Shown here in pieces: positions 24,911-34,468 of a stretch of 64,000 bases of DNA (position 1 is the first letter of the stretch; each line of letters opens with the position of its first letter). The notes below the pieces were generated by a model that searched no databases, was not told the origin of the DNA, and saw only the letters and a program-made list of their open reading frames with translations. The stretch covers positions 1,474,001 to 1,538,000 of the forward strand of contig NZ_CP016464.1 in the NCBI RefSeq assembly GCF_001713455.1, read 5' to 3'. Source of the stretch: Bosea sp. RAC05 (GTDB taxonomy: Bacteria > Pseudomonadota > Alphaproteobacteria > Rhizobiales > Beijerinckiaceae). The translations under genes were made by a program, and so were the position numbers.

Positions 24911-26317
24911 ATGCTGATCCTGCTCGGTTCCTTTCTTGGCCTGATGATCCTCGGCGTGCCGGTGGCGATCGCCATGGCCGTCGCCTCGCTCGCTTTCATC
25001 ATCATCTCGGGCACCGTGCCCGACGTCATCCTGGCCCAGCGCATGATCGCGGGCGTCGAGAGCTTCCCGCTGCTCGCCGTGCCGTTCTTCATCCTGGCCG
25101 GCAACCTGATGAACATCGCCGGCGTGACCGGCCGCATCTATGCCTTCGCGGTCGCGCTCGTCGGCTGGATGCGCGGCGGCCTGGCCCAGGTCAACATCAT
25201 CGGTTCGGTGATCTTCTCGGGCATGTCGGGCACCGCGATCGCGGATGCCGCCGGCATCGGCACGATCGAGATCAAGGCGATGAAGGACCACGGCTATCCC
25301 ACCGAGGTGGCGGTGGGCGTGACGGCGGCCTCGGCGACGCTGGGGCCGATCATCCCGCCCTCGCTGCCCTTCGTCATCTACGGGATGATGTCGAACACCT
25401 CGATCGGCGCGCTCTTCCTCGCCGGCGTGGTGCCCGGCGTGATGATGACGCTGTTCATGATGATCACCGTCGCGATCTTCGCGCGGATCTACAAATGGGG
25501 CTCCGACGCCACCTTCTCCTGGCGCGAGATCGGGTCGGCCGGCATCGAAGTCGCCGTCGTGCTCGGCTTCCCGGTCGTCGCTTATGCCCTGGTCTGGGCC
25601 GGGCTCGAGGAGAACCTCGCCATTGGGCTCGCGCTCGCGGTGCTGCTGGGGCTCGACTATTACTTCGACTTCTCGGCCGTGATGGCGCTGATGACGCCGG
25701 TCATCCTGATCGGCGGCATGACGATGGGCTGGTTCACGCCGACCGAGGCTGCCGCCGCCGCGGTGATCTGGTCGCTCTTCCTCGGCCTCGTGCGCTATCG
25801 CTCGATGACCATGCGCAGCCTGACCAAGGCGACCTTCGACACGATCGAGACCACGGCTTCCGTGCTCTTCATCGTCACGGCGGCCTCGATCTTCGCCTGG
25901 CTGCTGACGGTCTCCAACACGGCCCAGATCCTGTCGGACCTGATCCTCAGCCTGACCCAGAACAAATGGGTCTTCCTGGTGCTGGTCAATCTCCTGCTGC
26001 TGTTCATCGGCTGCTTCCTCGACACCATCGCCGCCATCACCATCGTGGTGCCGATCCTGCTGCCGATCGCGCTGAAGCTCGGCGTCGACCCGATCCATTT
26101 CGGGCTGATCATGGTGCTGAACCTGATGATCGGGCTGCTCCACCCGCCACTCGGCATGGTGCTGTTCGTGCTCTCGCGCGTCGCCAAGCTCTCGGTCGAG
26201 CGCACCACCATGGCGATCCTGCCCTGGCTGGTCCCGCTCTTCGCGGCGTTGATCGCGATCACCTTCATCCCCGAGTTGACGCTCTGGCTGCCGCGGCAGA
26301 TGGGGATGGTGCGGTGA
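24911..26317 (+). CDS. TRAP transporter large permease subunit (DctM family)
   Basis: This 468-residue sodium-coupled permease has about twelve hydrophobic segments. Characteristic motifs include GVPVAIAMAVASL near the start, SGMSGTAIADAAGIGTIEIK, ATLGPIIPPSLPFVIYGMM and WFTPTEAAAAAVI. HPPLGMVLFVLSRVAK lies near the C-terminus. These mark the two inverted halves of the DctM transport domain. The length is slightly above the usual 420-430. It is followed after 37 bases by an oxidoreductase gene on the same strand, which may act on the imported compound. Confidence 0.92.
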   Translation: MLILLGSFLGLMILGVPVAIAMAVASLAFIIISGTVPDVILAQRMIAGVESFPLLAVPFFILAGNLMNIAGVTGRIYAFAVALVGWMRGGLAQVNIIGSVIFSGMSGTAIADAAGIGTIEIKAMKDHGYPTEVAVGVTAASATLGPIIPPSLPFVIYGMMSNTSIGALFLAGVVPGVMMTLFMMITVAIFARIYKWGSDATFSWREIGSAGIEVAVVLGFPVVAYALVWAGLEENLAIGLALAVLLGLDYYFDFSAVMALMTPVILIGGMTMGWFTPTEAAAAAVIWSLFLGLVRYRSMTMRSLTKATFDTIETTASVLFIVTAASIFAWLLTVSNTAQILSDLILSLTQNKWVFLVLVNLLLLFIGCFLDTIAAITIVVPILLPIALKLGVDPIHFGLIMVLNLMIGLLHPPLGMVLFVLSRVAKLSVERTTMAILPWLVPLFAALIAITFIPELTLWLPRQMGMVR

Positions 26318-26354
26318 GGATGATCCCGGCCCGTGAGGGGGAGCCGGTGGAGGG

Positions 26355-27503
26355 ATGACCGATCCGTGGACGCCCTTCCGCTTCGGCGGCGGGCACACTC
26401 TGCCCAACCGCTTCTTGCTGGCGCCGATGACGACGGATGCCTCCGATCCCGACGGAATGGTCAGTGCCGGGGAGCGCGCTTTCGTGCGGCGACGCAGCCT
26501 GTCGGGTTTCGGTGGCCTGATCAGCTCATGCGCTTACGTTCATGAGGATGGTCGCTCCTGGAACGGCATCGGAGCGGCAAAGCCCGGGCACCTGCCGAGC
26601 CTCGAGGCGCTGGCGGGGGATCTGCGTGCCGGCGGCGGTCTTGCGATCCTGCAGATCTACGACGGCGGCCGCATTGCGCGGCCCGCCCTGATCGGGGAGG
26701 GACGGATGCGGGCCCCGTCGGCTGTCGCGTCGCTACGACCCGGCGCGCCGACCCCGCGCGAGATGACCGGGGCCGAGGTCGACGATCTCGTCGGCTGCTT
26801 TGGTGCGGCAGCCGAGCGGGCGCGACAGGCCGGCTTCGACGGCGTCGAACTCCATGGCGCCAATCACTACCTGCTGCATCAGTTCTTCTCGCCGCGCGCC
26901 AACCGCAGGCGGGACCGCTGGGGCGGTGACCGCGATGCGCGGATGCGCTTTCCGCTCGCCGTGGTGCGGGCGGCCCGAGAGGCAGCGGGGCCGGGCATGG
27001 TTCTCGGCTACCGGATCACGCCGTTCGAGCCTGAACCCGATGGTTACGGGCTCGATGACGCGCTCGCGCTCGTCGATCGGCTGGCCGGTCTCGGCCTCGA
27101 TTACATCCATGTGTCTCTCGATGATTTTCGCCTTCAGCGGCCGCAGCGCGAGGATCGCAACTACCTGGTTGCCTGCGCGCCCACCGGTGGTGACGGCCGC
27201 AGCCCGCTGGCAGAAATCCGTGCGGTGATCGCGGGGCGCTGCGCGGTCGTCGCCTGTGGCGGCGTGGGAACGCTCGCGGATGCCCGGGCCGCGATGGCGG
27301 CGGGCGGGGATCTCGTGGCGGTGGGCCGGGCGCCCTTGATCGACCCGGACTGGCTTCGCAAGCTCGCCGACGGTCGCGAGGCTGACATCGCTGTGCGTTT
27401 CCCCCACGCGCCCGAGGACATCGCGGCGCGCTGCGCGATCCCGCCGCGCATGGTCGACTATCTGCTGAGCCGGCCCGGCTGGATCAAACGTGAGGACGCC
27501 TGA
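26355..27503 (+). CDS. NADH:flavin oxidoreductase, Old Yellow Enzyme family
   Basis: This 382-residue FMN-dependent TIM-barrel oxidoreductase shows LPNRFLLAPMTTDASDPDG near the N-terminus, GFDGVELHGANHYLLHQFFS with the paired His/Asn-His substrate-anchoring residues, SPRANRRRDRWGG, the VACGGVGTLADA and VAVGRAPLIDPDW phosphate-binding segments. There is no C-terminal Fe-S/FAD extension, so it belongs with the short OYEs that reduce activated alkenes. It closes the TRAP operon and convergently abuts hutU (eight bases between stops). The natural substrate is unknown. Confidence 0.87.
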   Translation: MTDPWTPFRFGGGHTLPNRFLLAPMTTDASDPDGMVSAGERAFVRRRSLSGFGGLISSCAYVHEDGRSWNGIGAAKPGHLPSLEALAGDLRAGGGLAILQIYDGGRIARPALIGEGRMRAPSAVASLRPGAPTPREMTGAEVDDLVGCFGAAAERARQAGFDGVELHGANHYLLHQFFSPRANRRRDRWGGDRDARMRFPLAVVRAAREAAGPGMVLGYRITPFEPEPDGYGLDDALALVDRLAGLGLDYIHVSLDDFRLQRPQREDRNYLVACAPTGGDGRSPLAEIRAVIAGRCAVVACGGVGTLADARAAMAAGGDLVAVGRAPLIDPDWLRKLADGREADIAVRFPHAPEDIAARCAIPPRMVDYLLSRPGWIKREDA

Positions 27504-27511
27504 GCGGCGCC

Positions 27512-29182
27512 TCAACCAATCCCCATCCCCGGCAGCTTCAGCCCCTTCTCGCGCGCGCAGTCCTGCGCGATCTCGTAGCCCGCATCGGCATGGCGCATCA
27601 CGCCGGTGGCGGGGTCGTTCCAGAGAACGCGTTCGAGCCGCTTGGCCGCTTCCGGCGTGCCGTCGGCGACGATGACGACGCCCGAATGCTGCGAATAGCC
27701 CATGCCGACGCCGCCGCCATGATGCAGCGATACCCAGGTCGCGCCGCCGGCCGTGTTGAGCAGGGCGTTGAGCAGGGGCCAGTCGGAGACGGCATCCGAG
27801 CCGTCCTTCATCGCTTCCGTCTCGCGGTTGGGCGAGGCGACCGAGCCTGAATCGAGATGGTCGCGGCCGATCACGACGGGCGCCTTCAGCTCGCCCTTCG
27901 CCACCATCTCGTTGAAAGCGAGGCCGAGCCGATGCCGGTCGCCCAGCCCCACCCAGCAGATTCGCGCCGGCAGGCCCTGGAACTGGATGCGCTCGCGCGC
28001 CATGTCGAGCCAGTTGTGCAGATGCGCGTCGTTGGGCATCAGCTCCTTCACCTTGGCGTCGGTCTTGTAGATGTCCTCCGGATCGCCCGAGAGGGCCGCC
28101 CAGCGGAACGGGCCGATGCCCCGGCAGAACAGCGGGCGGATATAGGCGGGCACGAAGCCGGGGAAATCGAAGGCGTTCTCGACGCCCATATCCTTGGCCA
28201 TCTGGCGGATGTTGTTGCCGTAGTCGAGCGTCGGCACGCCCATGCGCTGGAAGTCGAGCATCGCCCTGACATGCTCGGCCATGGAGCGCTTGGCGGCCTG
28301 GATTGTCCCGGCCGGGTCACGCTCCTTGCGCTCCTCCCACTCCTCCAGCGTCCAGCCGGCCGGCAGATAGCCGTTGAGCGGGTCATGCGCCGAGGTCTGG
28401 TCGGTGACGACGTCGGGGCGAATGCCGCGGCGGACCATGTCGGGGAAGATCTCGGCGGCATTGCCGAGCACGCCGACCGAGACCGCCTTGCCCTTCGCAT
28501 GCGCCGCCTCGACGATCTTCAGGGCCTCGTCGATGCTGTCGGCCTTCTCGTCGAGATAGCGCGTGCGCAGGCGGAACTCGATCGAGGAGGGCTTGCACTC
28601 GACGGCGATCATCGAGGCGCCGGCCATGGTCGCGGCCAGCGGCTGCGCCCCGCCCATGCCGCCCAGCCCGCCGGTCAGGATCCATTTGCCCTTGAGCGAG
28701 CCGCCATAGTGCTGCCGGCCGACCTCGACGAAGGTCTCGTAGGTGCCCTGGACGATGCCCTGCGTGCCGATATAGATCCAGGAACCGGCCGTCATCTGGC
28801 CGTACATCATCAGCCCGAGCTTATCGAGATGGTGGAAATGCTCCCAGTTCGCATAGGCCGGGACGAGGTTGGAATTGGCGATCAGCACCCGCGGCGCATC
28901 GGGATGCGTCCGGAAGATGCCGACCGGCTTGCCAGACTGGACCAGCAGCGTCTCGTCGGCCTCCAGCGAGCGCAGCGATGCGCAGATCCGGTCGAAATCC
29001 TCCCAGGTCCGCGCGGCCCGGCCGATGCCGCCATAGACAACGAGTTCGCCGGGCTTCTCGGCGACGTCGGGGTCGAGATTGTTCATCAGCATGCGCAGCG
29101 GCGCCTCCGTCAGCCAGCTCTTGGCGGAGAGCTCCGTGCCGTGGGGGCTGCGGATGACGCGGCTGTTGTCGATGCGGGTCAT
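27512..29182 (-). CDS. hutU: Urocanate hydratase
   Basis: This enzyme converts urocanate to imidazolonepropionate, step two of histidine breakdown, using tightly bound NAD+ as electrophile. The 556 residues match bacterial urocanases. Family blocks include [61 protein letters not shown] and [17 protein letters not shown] with the active-site cysteine. ATG 29182 shares four bases with the hutG stop region (ATGA), so the pair is translationally coupled. Transcription runs from hutI through hutH and hutG to hutU. Confidence 0.97.
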   Translation of the reverse strand: MTRIDNSRVIRSPHGTELSAKSWLTEAPLRMLMNNLDPDVAEKPGELVVYGGIGRAARTWEDFDRICASLRSLEADETLLVQSGKPVGIFRTHPDAPRVLIANSNLVPAYANWEHFHHLDKLGLMMYGQMTAGSWIYIGTQGIVQGTYETFVEVGRQHYGGSLKGKWILTGGLGGMGGAQPLAATMAGASMIAVECKPSSIEFRLRTRYLDEKADSIDEALKIVEAAHAKGKAVSVGVLGNAAEIFPDMVRRGIRPDVVTDQTSAHDPLNGYLPAGWTLEEWEERKERDPAGTIQAAKRSMAEHVRAMLDFQRMGVPTLDYGNNIRQMAKDMGVENAFDFPGFVPAYIRPLFCRGIGPFRWAALSGDPEDIYKTDAKVKELMPNDAHLHNWLDMARERIQFQGLPARICWVGLGDRHRLGLAFNEMVAKGELKAPVVIGRDHLDSGSVASPNRETEAMKDGSDAVSDWPLLNALLNTAGGATWVSLHHGGGVGMGYSQHSGVVIVADGTPEAAKRLERVLWNDPATGVMRHADAGYEIAQDCAREKGLKLPGMGIG

Positions 29183-29985
29183 GAACGGCTCCGTTCGTGC
29201 TGGGCCGCCGCGTCCAGCGCTGCGGCGATGATGGCGGAGAGGGAGGATTGCAGGGTCGCGGCGATGGCCGCGTCGAAAGTCCAGGGCGCCGCTTCCGTGG
29301 CGAGATAGGCGCTGAGCGCCTTTTCCATCTGCAGCGCATGGACGTGTTCGGCGGGCCGGCCGTAATGGCGGGTGATCCAGCCGCCTTTGAAGCGGCCGTT
29401 GACGACATGGGTCAGGGGCTGCGCGGCCATCGCCGCTGCTGCGGCGGCCTCCACGGCGGGCGCGCAGCTCTGACCCGAATTCGTCCCGAGATTGAGCGTC
29501 GGCAGCGTGCCGGGAAACAGCCGCGGGATCACCGATTTGATCGAGTGGCAGTCCCACAGCACCGCATAGCCATGGGCCGCCTTGACCCGCGCGATCTCGG
29601 CCGCGAGCGCGTCGTGATAGGGCTGGAAATAGACGGGGCGGCGCCGCTCGATCTCGGCGGCGTCGGGCAACACCGTCCAGATCGACGCTCCGTCGAAGGT
29701 CGTCGTCGGCACCAGCTCGGTCGTGGCCTGTCCGGGATAGAGCGAGACGCCCGACGGATCGCGGTTCAGGTCGATGACGAAGCGCGACAGCTTCGCCTCG
29801 ACGATCGTCGGCTGGAAGCGCTCCGCGAAGGCATAGACCTCGCGCATGTGCCAGTCGGTGTCCTCGACCAGCCGCCCGCGTTCGTTCAGCGCAGCATCGA
29901 CTTCTGAGGGCAGCCCGGTGCCGGGATGCGGCATCGAGAGGATGAGCGGGGATGGGCCCCGGGTGACGGTGACGATCGAGGTCAT
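29179..29985 (-). CDS. hutG: N-formylglutamate deformylase
   Basis: This enzyme releases formate and glutamate from N-formylglutamate, the last step of the HutF/HutG route. The 268 residues carry typical features: [12 protein letters not shown] near the N-terminus, [28 protein letters not shown], and [19 protein letters not shown] with the metal-binding histidine. The presence of hutF in the locus agrees with this deformylase rather than the formiminoglutamase that shares the symbol. It overlaps hutU by four bases. Between it and hutH lies a 240-base gap filled by an inverted repeat, without an obvious new promoter. Confidence 0.95.
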   Translation of the reverse strand: MTSIVTVTRGPSPLILSMPHPGTGLPSEVDAALNERGRLVEDTDWHMREVYAFAERFQPTIVEAKLSRFVIDLNRDPSGVSLYPGQATTELVPTTTFDGASIWTVLPDAAEIERRRPVYFQPYHDALAAEIARVKAAHGYAVLWDCHSIKSVIPRLFPGTLPTLNLGTNSGQSCAPAVEAAAAAAMAAQPLTHVVNGRFKGGWITRHYGRPAEHVHALQMEKALSAYLATEAAPWTFDAAIAATLQSSLSAIIAAALDAAAQHERSRS

Positions 29986-30022
29986 GAGCTTCTCTTCGCG
30001 AGCGTTGCGTCTTGTCCATCGA

Positions 30023-30193
30023 GGCGCGGGGAACCCCTCTCCTGTAAGGAGAGGAGCAGGGGTGAGGTGTAGGCCCCTGGACCAGCGAAACGCATCCCTG
30101 AGGGCGGCTGCGGGGAGTTCGCGGCCACGGTATCAAACGGCCGACCCCTCACCCCTGCCCCTCTCCCTACGGGAGAGGGGTTCCCCGCGCCTG
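30023..30193. repeat. Long intergenic inverted repeat, copy 3 (inside the hut operon)
   Basis: Left arm GCGCGGGGAACCCCTCTCCT continues AAGGAGAGGAGCAGGGGTGAGG. The right arm CCCTCACCCCTGCCCCTCTC continues to GAGAGGGGTTCCCCGCGC. Each end also has a small internal hairpin (CTCTCCTGTAAGGAGAG on the left, CTCTCCCTACGGGAGAG on the right). It resembles the element at 20340-20565 and more distantly 10340-10502. It separates hutH from hutG. Confidence 0.85.
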
Positions 30194-30226
30194 CTCGGTT
30201 GACGAGGACCGCTCTTTGCCAACGCC

Positions 30227-31762
30227 TCACGCCGAAAACTCCGCAAACGAATCCAGCCCCGCCGCCGCGCCCACGGCCCCCGACAGCACCAGCTCCGTCG
30301 CCGCCGCGAGGTCCGGCGCGAGGTAGCGATCCTCTGTCAGCGGCGCGATCTGGCCGCGCAGCAGCGCCAGCACCGGCTCCAGTCGCGGGCTCGTCGTCAT
30401 CGGGCGATGATGCTCGATCGCTTCTGCCGCCGCCATCAGCTCGACGCCGATGATGCTGGCGGCGTTCGCCGCCATGTCGAGCAGGCGATAGGCGCCATGC
30501 GTCGCCATCGAGACATGGTCTTCCTGGTTGGCCGAGGTCGGGATGGTATCGACCGAGGCCGGATAGGCCTTCTGCTTGTTCTCGGAGGCCAGCGCGGCCG
30601 CGGTCACCTGCGCGATCATGAAGCCGGAGTTGAGCCCCGCATCGCGCGCCAGGAACGGCGGCAGGCCGCTCATCACGGGGTCGACCAGAAGCGCGATCCG
30701 CCGCTCGGAGAGGTTGCCGATCTCGCATAGCCCCATCGCCAGCATGTCGGCGGCAAACGCCACCGGCTCGGCATGGAAGTTCCCGCCCGAGACGACCTCG
30801 CCCGGCCCCAGCACCAGCGGGTTGTCGGTGACGGCATTGGCCTCGATCGCAAGCGTCGCCGCGGCATTGGCGAGGAGGTCGCGCACCGCGCCCATCACCT
30901 GTGGCTGACAGCGCAGCGAATAGGGGTCCTGCACCTTCGAGTCGCCGAAGCGGTGGCTGTCGCGGATTTCACTGCCGGCGATCAGCTCGAGCAGCAGCGC
31001 CGCGACGCGGATCTGGCCAGGCTGGCCGCGCAAGCGTTGGATGCGCGGGTCGAACGGCGTGTCGGAGCCCTTCAGCGCATCGACCGAGAGCGCGCCGGCG
31101 ACCAGTGCGGCATCGAACACCCGCGCCATGGCGGTGAGGCCAGTGAGCGCCAGCGCGGTCGAGACCTGCGTGCCGTTGATCAGCGCCAACCCCTCCTTGG
31201 GTCCGAGCGCCAGCGGCGCCTGGCCGATCCGCGCGAGCGCGTCCGCAGCCGGCATCACCTCGCCCTTCATCCTGATCTCGCCGACGCCCATCAGCGCGGC
31301 GGTGAGATGGGCGAGCGGCGCGAGATCACCCGACGCGCCGACCGAGCCCTTGGCCGGCACGACCGGAAGCGCATCGGCCTTGAGCGCGCCGAGCAGCGCC
31401 TCGACCACGACCGGCCGCACGCCGGATGCGCCACGCGCCAGGCTCGCCGCCTTCATGGCGAGGATCAGCCGCACCACGCCGTCAGGCAGGGCAGGCCCGG
31501 TGCCGACCGCATGCGACAGGATGAGATTGCGCTGCAGCGTCGCGAGGTCGCGATCCGCGATCCGCACGCTGGCGAGCTTCCCGAAGCCGGTGTTGACGCC
31601 ATAGGTCACGGTGCCCGCCGCGACGATATCGTCGACGATCGCCTGGGCGGCGGTGATCGCATCCGCACTCGCCGTCGACAGCGTGATCGACGCGCCGTCG
31701 ATCACCTCCCGCCACTGCGTCAGGGCGGCATGGCCGGGGTCGAGGAGAAGGGGCGTGCTCAT
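30227..31762 (-). CDS. hutH: Histidine ammonia-lyase
   Basis: This enzyme eliminates ammonia from L-histidine to give urocanate, step one of the pathway. The 511 residues are standard. The self-forming MIO cofactor triad Ala-Ser-Gly is visible in [14 protein letters not shown] (near residue 143). [11 protein letters not shown] supplies the active-site tyrosine, and [24 protein letters not shown] and [14 protein letters not shown] are further conserved blocks. The start ATG overlaps the hutI stop by four bases, so hutI and hutH are coupled. Confidence 0.97.
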   Translation of the reverse strand: MSTPLLLDPGHAALTQWREVIDGASITLSTASADAITAAQAIVDDIVAAGTVTYGVNTGFGKLASVRIADRDLATLQRNLILSHAVGTGPALPDGVVRLILAMKAASLARGASGVRPVVVEALLGALKADALPVVPAKGSVGASGDLAPLAHLTAALMGVGEIRMKGEVMPAADALARIGQAPLALGPKEGLALINGTQVSTALALTGLTAMARVFDAALVAGALSVDALKGSDTPFDPRIQRLRGQPGQIRVAALLLELIAGSEIRDSHRFGDSKVQDPYSLRCQPQVMGAVRDLLANAAATLAIEANAVTDNPLVLGPGEVVSGGNFHAEPVAFAADMLAMGLCEIGNLSERRIALLVDPVMSGLPPFLARDAGLNSGFMIAQVTAAALASENKQKAYPASVDTIPTSANQEDHVSMATHGAYRLLDMAANAASIIGVELMAAAEAIEHHRPMTTSPRLEPVLALLRGQIAPLTEDRYLAPDLAAATELVLSGAVGAAAGLDSFAEFSA

Positions 31763-32991
31763 TGTCCGTTCCAGATTCGGGCGTGAAGCGGGTTGAAGCC
31801 GATGCGGTAGGCGAGTTCGGCCGGGCGCTCGATGTCCCAGATCGCCAGGTCGCAGGCCTTGCCCGCCTCCAGCGTGCCGATCTCGTCCTGCAGACCGAGC
31901 GCCTGCGCGGCATGGCGGGTCAGCCCCGCCAGCGCCTCCTCCGGCGTCAGCCGGAACAGCGTGCAGGCCATGTTCATCACGAGCAGCGGCGAGGTCAGCG
32001 GCGAGGAGCCGGGATTGGCATCGGTCGCGAGCGCGATCGCCACGCCATGTCGGCGCAACAGGTCGATCGGCGGCTTCACCGTCTCGCGCAGGAAGTAGAA
32101 GGCCCCGGGCAGCACCACGGCGACCGTGCCGGCCTTCGCCATGGCGATCACGCCGGCGTCGTCGAGATATTCGAGATGATCCGCCGAGAGCGCGCCCATG
32201 TCGGCCGCCAGCGCCGCGCCGCCGAGATTGGAGAGCTGCTCGGCGTGGATCTTGATCGCGAGCCCCTTGGCCTGCGCGGCCTCGAAGACGGCCCGCGTCT
32301 CGTCGGGCAAGAAGGCGATGCCCTCGCAGAACACATCGACCGCGTCCGCCAGCCCCTCCGCCGCAACGGCGTCGAGCATCGGCCCGGCGACGAGGGCGGC
32401 GTAGTCCCCCGAGCGACCCTTGAATTCGGGGGGCACGGCATGGGCGCCGAGGAAGGTCGTGCGCACCCGCACCGGCCGCTCGCGCCCGATCCGGCGCGCG
32501 ACCCGCAGCGTCTTGACCTCGGCCTGCGTCTCCAGCCCGTAGCCCGACTTGATCTCGACGGTGGTCACGCCTTCCGACAGCAGCGCGGAGAGCCGCCGGT
32601 CGGCGCTGGCGAACAGCGCGTCCTCGCTCGCCGCCCGCGTCGCGGTCACCGTGGAGAGGATGCCGCCGCCGGCGCGCGCGATTTCCTCATAGCTCGCGCC
32701 CTGCAGGCGCAGCTCGAATTCATGGGCGCGGTCGCCGCCATAGACGAGATGGGTGTGGCAATCGATCAGCCCCGGCGTGATCCAGCGCCCGCCGCAATCG
32801 ATCGTCTCCGCCGCCGCGAAGGCCGGCGCCTGGCTGCGCGGCCCGGCATAGAGGATGCGCCCGTCGCGGGCCGCCACGACGCCATCCTCGACAGTGCCAT
32901 AGGGAGCCGCCACCGAGGGCGCCATCGTCGCCAATCGGGCATTCGTCCAGAGCCGGTCGCAGGTCGGGGTCTCAGCCGACATCGTCGCCAT
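31759..32991 (-). CDS. hutI: Imidazolonepropionase
   Basis: This amidohydrolase-superfamily enzyme opens imidazolonepropionate to formiminoglutamate, step three. The 410 residues contain [20 protein letters not shown] (HxH metal ligands), [15 protein letters not shown], the [16 protein letters not shown] segment, [23 protein letters not shown] with the terminal aspartate, and [16 protein letters not shown]. All are diagnostic. It is the first gene of the minus-strand hut unit, reading away from the operator-containing region at 33037-33077. A start three codons later (second Met) is equally possible. Confidence 0.96.
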   Translation of the reverse strand: MATMSAETPTCDRLWTNARLATMAPSVAAPYGTVEDGVVAARDGRILYAGPRSQAPAFAAAETIDCGGRWITPGLIDCHTHLVYGGDRAHEFELRLQGASYEEIARAGGGILSTVTATRAASEDALFASADRRLSALLSEGVTTVEIKSGYGLETQAEVKTLRVARRIGRERPVRVRTTFLGAHAVPPEFKGRSGDYAALVAGPMLDAVAAEGLADAVDVFCEGIAFLPDETRAVFEAAQAKGLAIKIHAEQLSNLGGAALAADMGALSADHLEYLDDAGVIAMAKAGTVAVVLPGAFYFLRETVKPPIDLLRRHGVAIALATDANPGSSPLTSPLLVMNMACTLFRLTPEEALAGLTRHAAQALGLQDEIGTLEAGKACDLAIWDIERPAELAYRIGFNPLHARIWNGQ

Positions 32992-33036
32992 GTCGCGTCC
33001 TCTCGACTATCCTCGAATGGAGAGTATGCTAGCTAA

Positions 33037-33077
33037 TTGCATATGCAAATGACAAGCCCTTAATTGCATAGGCAATT
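33037..33077. promoter_or_regulatory. Two hut operators in the hutI-hutF divergent promoter
   Basis: The 12-base palindrome TTGCATATGCAA (33037-33048) and the 16-base dyad AATTGCATAGGCAATT (33062-33077) lie in the 104 bases between the divergent hutI and hutF starts, centres 27 bases apart. Both are AT-rich dyads in a GC-rich setting and have the symmetry expected for the GntR-type HutC repressor encoded just downstream of hutF. HutC with urocanate as inducer is family knowledge; binding at these exact sites is inferred. Confidence 0.7.
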
Positions 33078-33095
33078 GGACGCTGGAGAGACGCC

Positions 33096-34463
33096 GTGAC
33101 CCTGACCCTGCATCTGCAGCAGGCCCTGCTGCCGGACGGTTTTGCCGAGAATGTGCGCCTGACCCATTCGGGGGGAACGATCACGGCGGTCGAGCCGGGC
33201 GTCGCGGCGCAAGCGGGCGACACCAGGCTCTCCGGGCTGGCGCTGCCCGGCATGCCGAATCTGCACAGCCACGCCTTCCAGCGCGGCATGGCCGGCCTGT
33301 CGGAGCGCCGCGGCGCGAGCGAGGATTCGTTCTGGACCTGGCGCGAGGTGATGTACCGCTTCCTCGACCGGCTCGACCCCGACGATGTCCAGGCGCTCGC
33401 CGCCCAGGCTTTCGTCGAGATGCTGGAGGGCGGCTTCACAGCGCTCGCCGAGTTCCACTATCTGCATCACGACAAGGACGGTCGCCCCTATGCCGACATC
33501 GCCGCGATGGGGGCCGCCATCGCCGCCGCCGCGGAGGAAACCGGGCTCGGCCTGACGCTGCTGCCGGTCCTCTATCGTTTCGGCAATTTCGGCCAGGCGC
33601 CCTCGGTCCACGGCCAGCGCCGCTTCGTCAATGATCGCGATTCCTATCTGAGGCTGATCGAGGCGAGCGAGTCCGCGCTTCGCCCTCTGCCCGACGCCAG
33701 GCTCGGCCTCGCGCCGCATTCGCTGCGCGCGGTCGCGCTGGAGGATCTGGACTGGCTCGCCAGTCTTCGCCCCGGCACGCCCCTGCACATCCATGTCGCC
33801 GAGCAGATGCGCGAGGTCGAGGATTCGATCGCGATCATGGGACGCCGGCCCGTCGCCCTGCTGGCGGACACGGTCGCGCTCGACGCGCGCTGGTGCCTGA
33901 TCCACGCCACCCATCTCGACGATGCCGAGCGCGACGCCATCGCCACCAGCGGCGCCGTCGCAGGCCTCTGCCCCATCACCGAGGCGAGCCTCGGCGACGG
34001 CATCTACGACGGCGTGCGCTACCGGGCGTCGGGCGGGCGCTACGGGGTCGGCAGCGATTCCAACATCCAGATCGACGCGGCTTCCGAACTGCGCCTGCTC
34101 GAGTATTCGCAGCGCCTGCGCGACCGCCGCCGCGCGCTGCTGGCGGAGGAGGATGCCTCGACCGGCGTCGCGCTGTGGAGTGCCGCCGCCACCGGCGGGG
34201 CCCAGGCCTGCGGCCGGTCGTTGGGCTCACTCGCGCCGGGCATGAGAGCCGATCTCGTGATGCTCGATCCCGACCATCCGGCCCTCATCGGCAAGAGCGG
34301 CGAGGCGGTCCTCGACAGCGCGATCTTCGCCACCAACGCGCTGCCCGTTCGGGATGTCGTCGTCGGCGGCCGGCATCTCGTGGCGGAGGGGCAGCATCGC
34401 GCCCGCGTCGCGGTGAAGACGCGCTTCGGCACCGTGATGCGCAAGCTGCTGGCGGCGCTGTGA
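33096..34463 (+). CDS. hutF: Formimidoylglutamate deiminase
   Basis: This enzyme hydrolyses formiminoglutamate to N-formylglutamate plus ammonia, step four, feeding HutG. The 455-residue amidohydrolase-superfamily protein has GMPNLHSHAFQRGMAGLSER (HxH and the characteristic following residues), LAPHSLRAV, HIHVAEQMREVEDS, IHATHLDD, GLCPITEASLGDGI and VGSDSNIQID, which match HutF closely. The start is GTG 33096 with GGAGAG just upstream (33085-33090). Its stop is followed directly by hutC. The presence of hutF and hutG fixes the five-step pathway variant. Confidence 0.95.
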   Translation: MTLTLHLQQALLPDGFAENVRLTHSGGTITAVEPGVAAQAGDTRLSGLALPGMPNLHSHAFQRGMAGLSERRGASEDSFWTWREVMYRFLDRLDPDDVQALAAQAFVEMLEGGFTALAEFHYLHHDKDGRPYADIAAMGAAIAAAAEETGLGLTLLPVLYRFGNFGQAPSVHGQRRFVNDRDSYLRLIEASESALRPLPDARLGLAPHSLRAVALEDLDWLASLRPGTPLHIHVAEQMREVEDSIAIMGRRPVALLADTVALDARWCLIHATHLDDAERDAIATSGAVAGLCPITEASLGDGIYDGVRYRASGGRYGVGSDSNIQIDAASELRLLEYSQRLRDRRRALLAEEDASTGVALWSAAATGGAQACGRSLGSLAPGMRADLVMLDPDHPALIGKSGEAVLDSAIFATNALPVRDVVVGGRHLVAEGQHRARVAVKTRFGTVMRKLLAAL

Positions 34464-34468
34464 CGACG

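Noticed and set aside
30023..30193. Hairpin cluster in the hut operon as a CRISPR array or an attenuator
   Set aside because: There are no regularly spaced direct repeats, and the structure matches an interspersed inverted-repeat family present elsewhere in the window.
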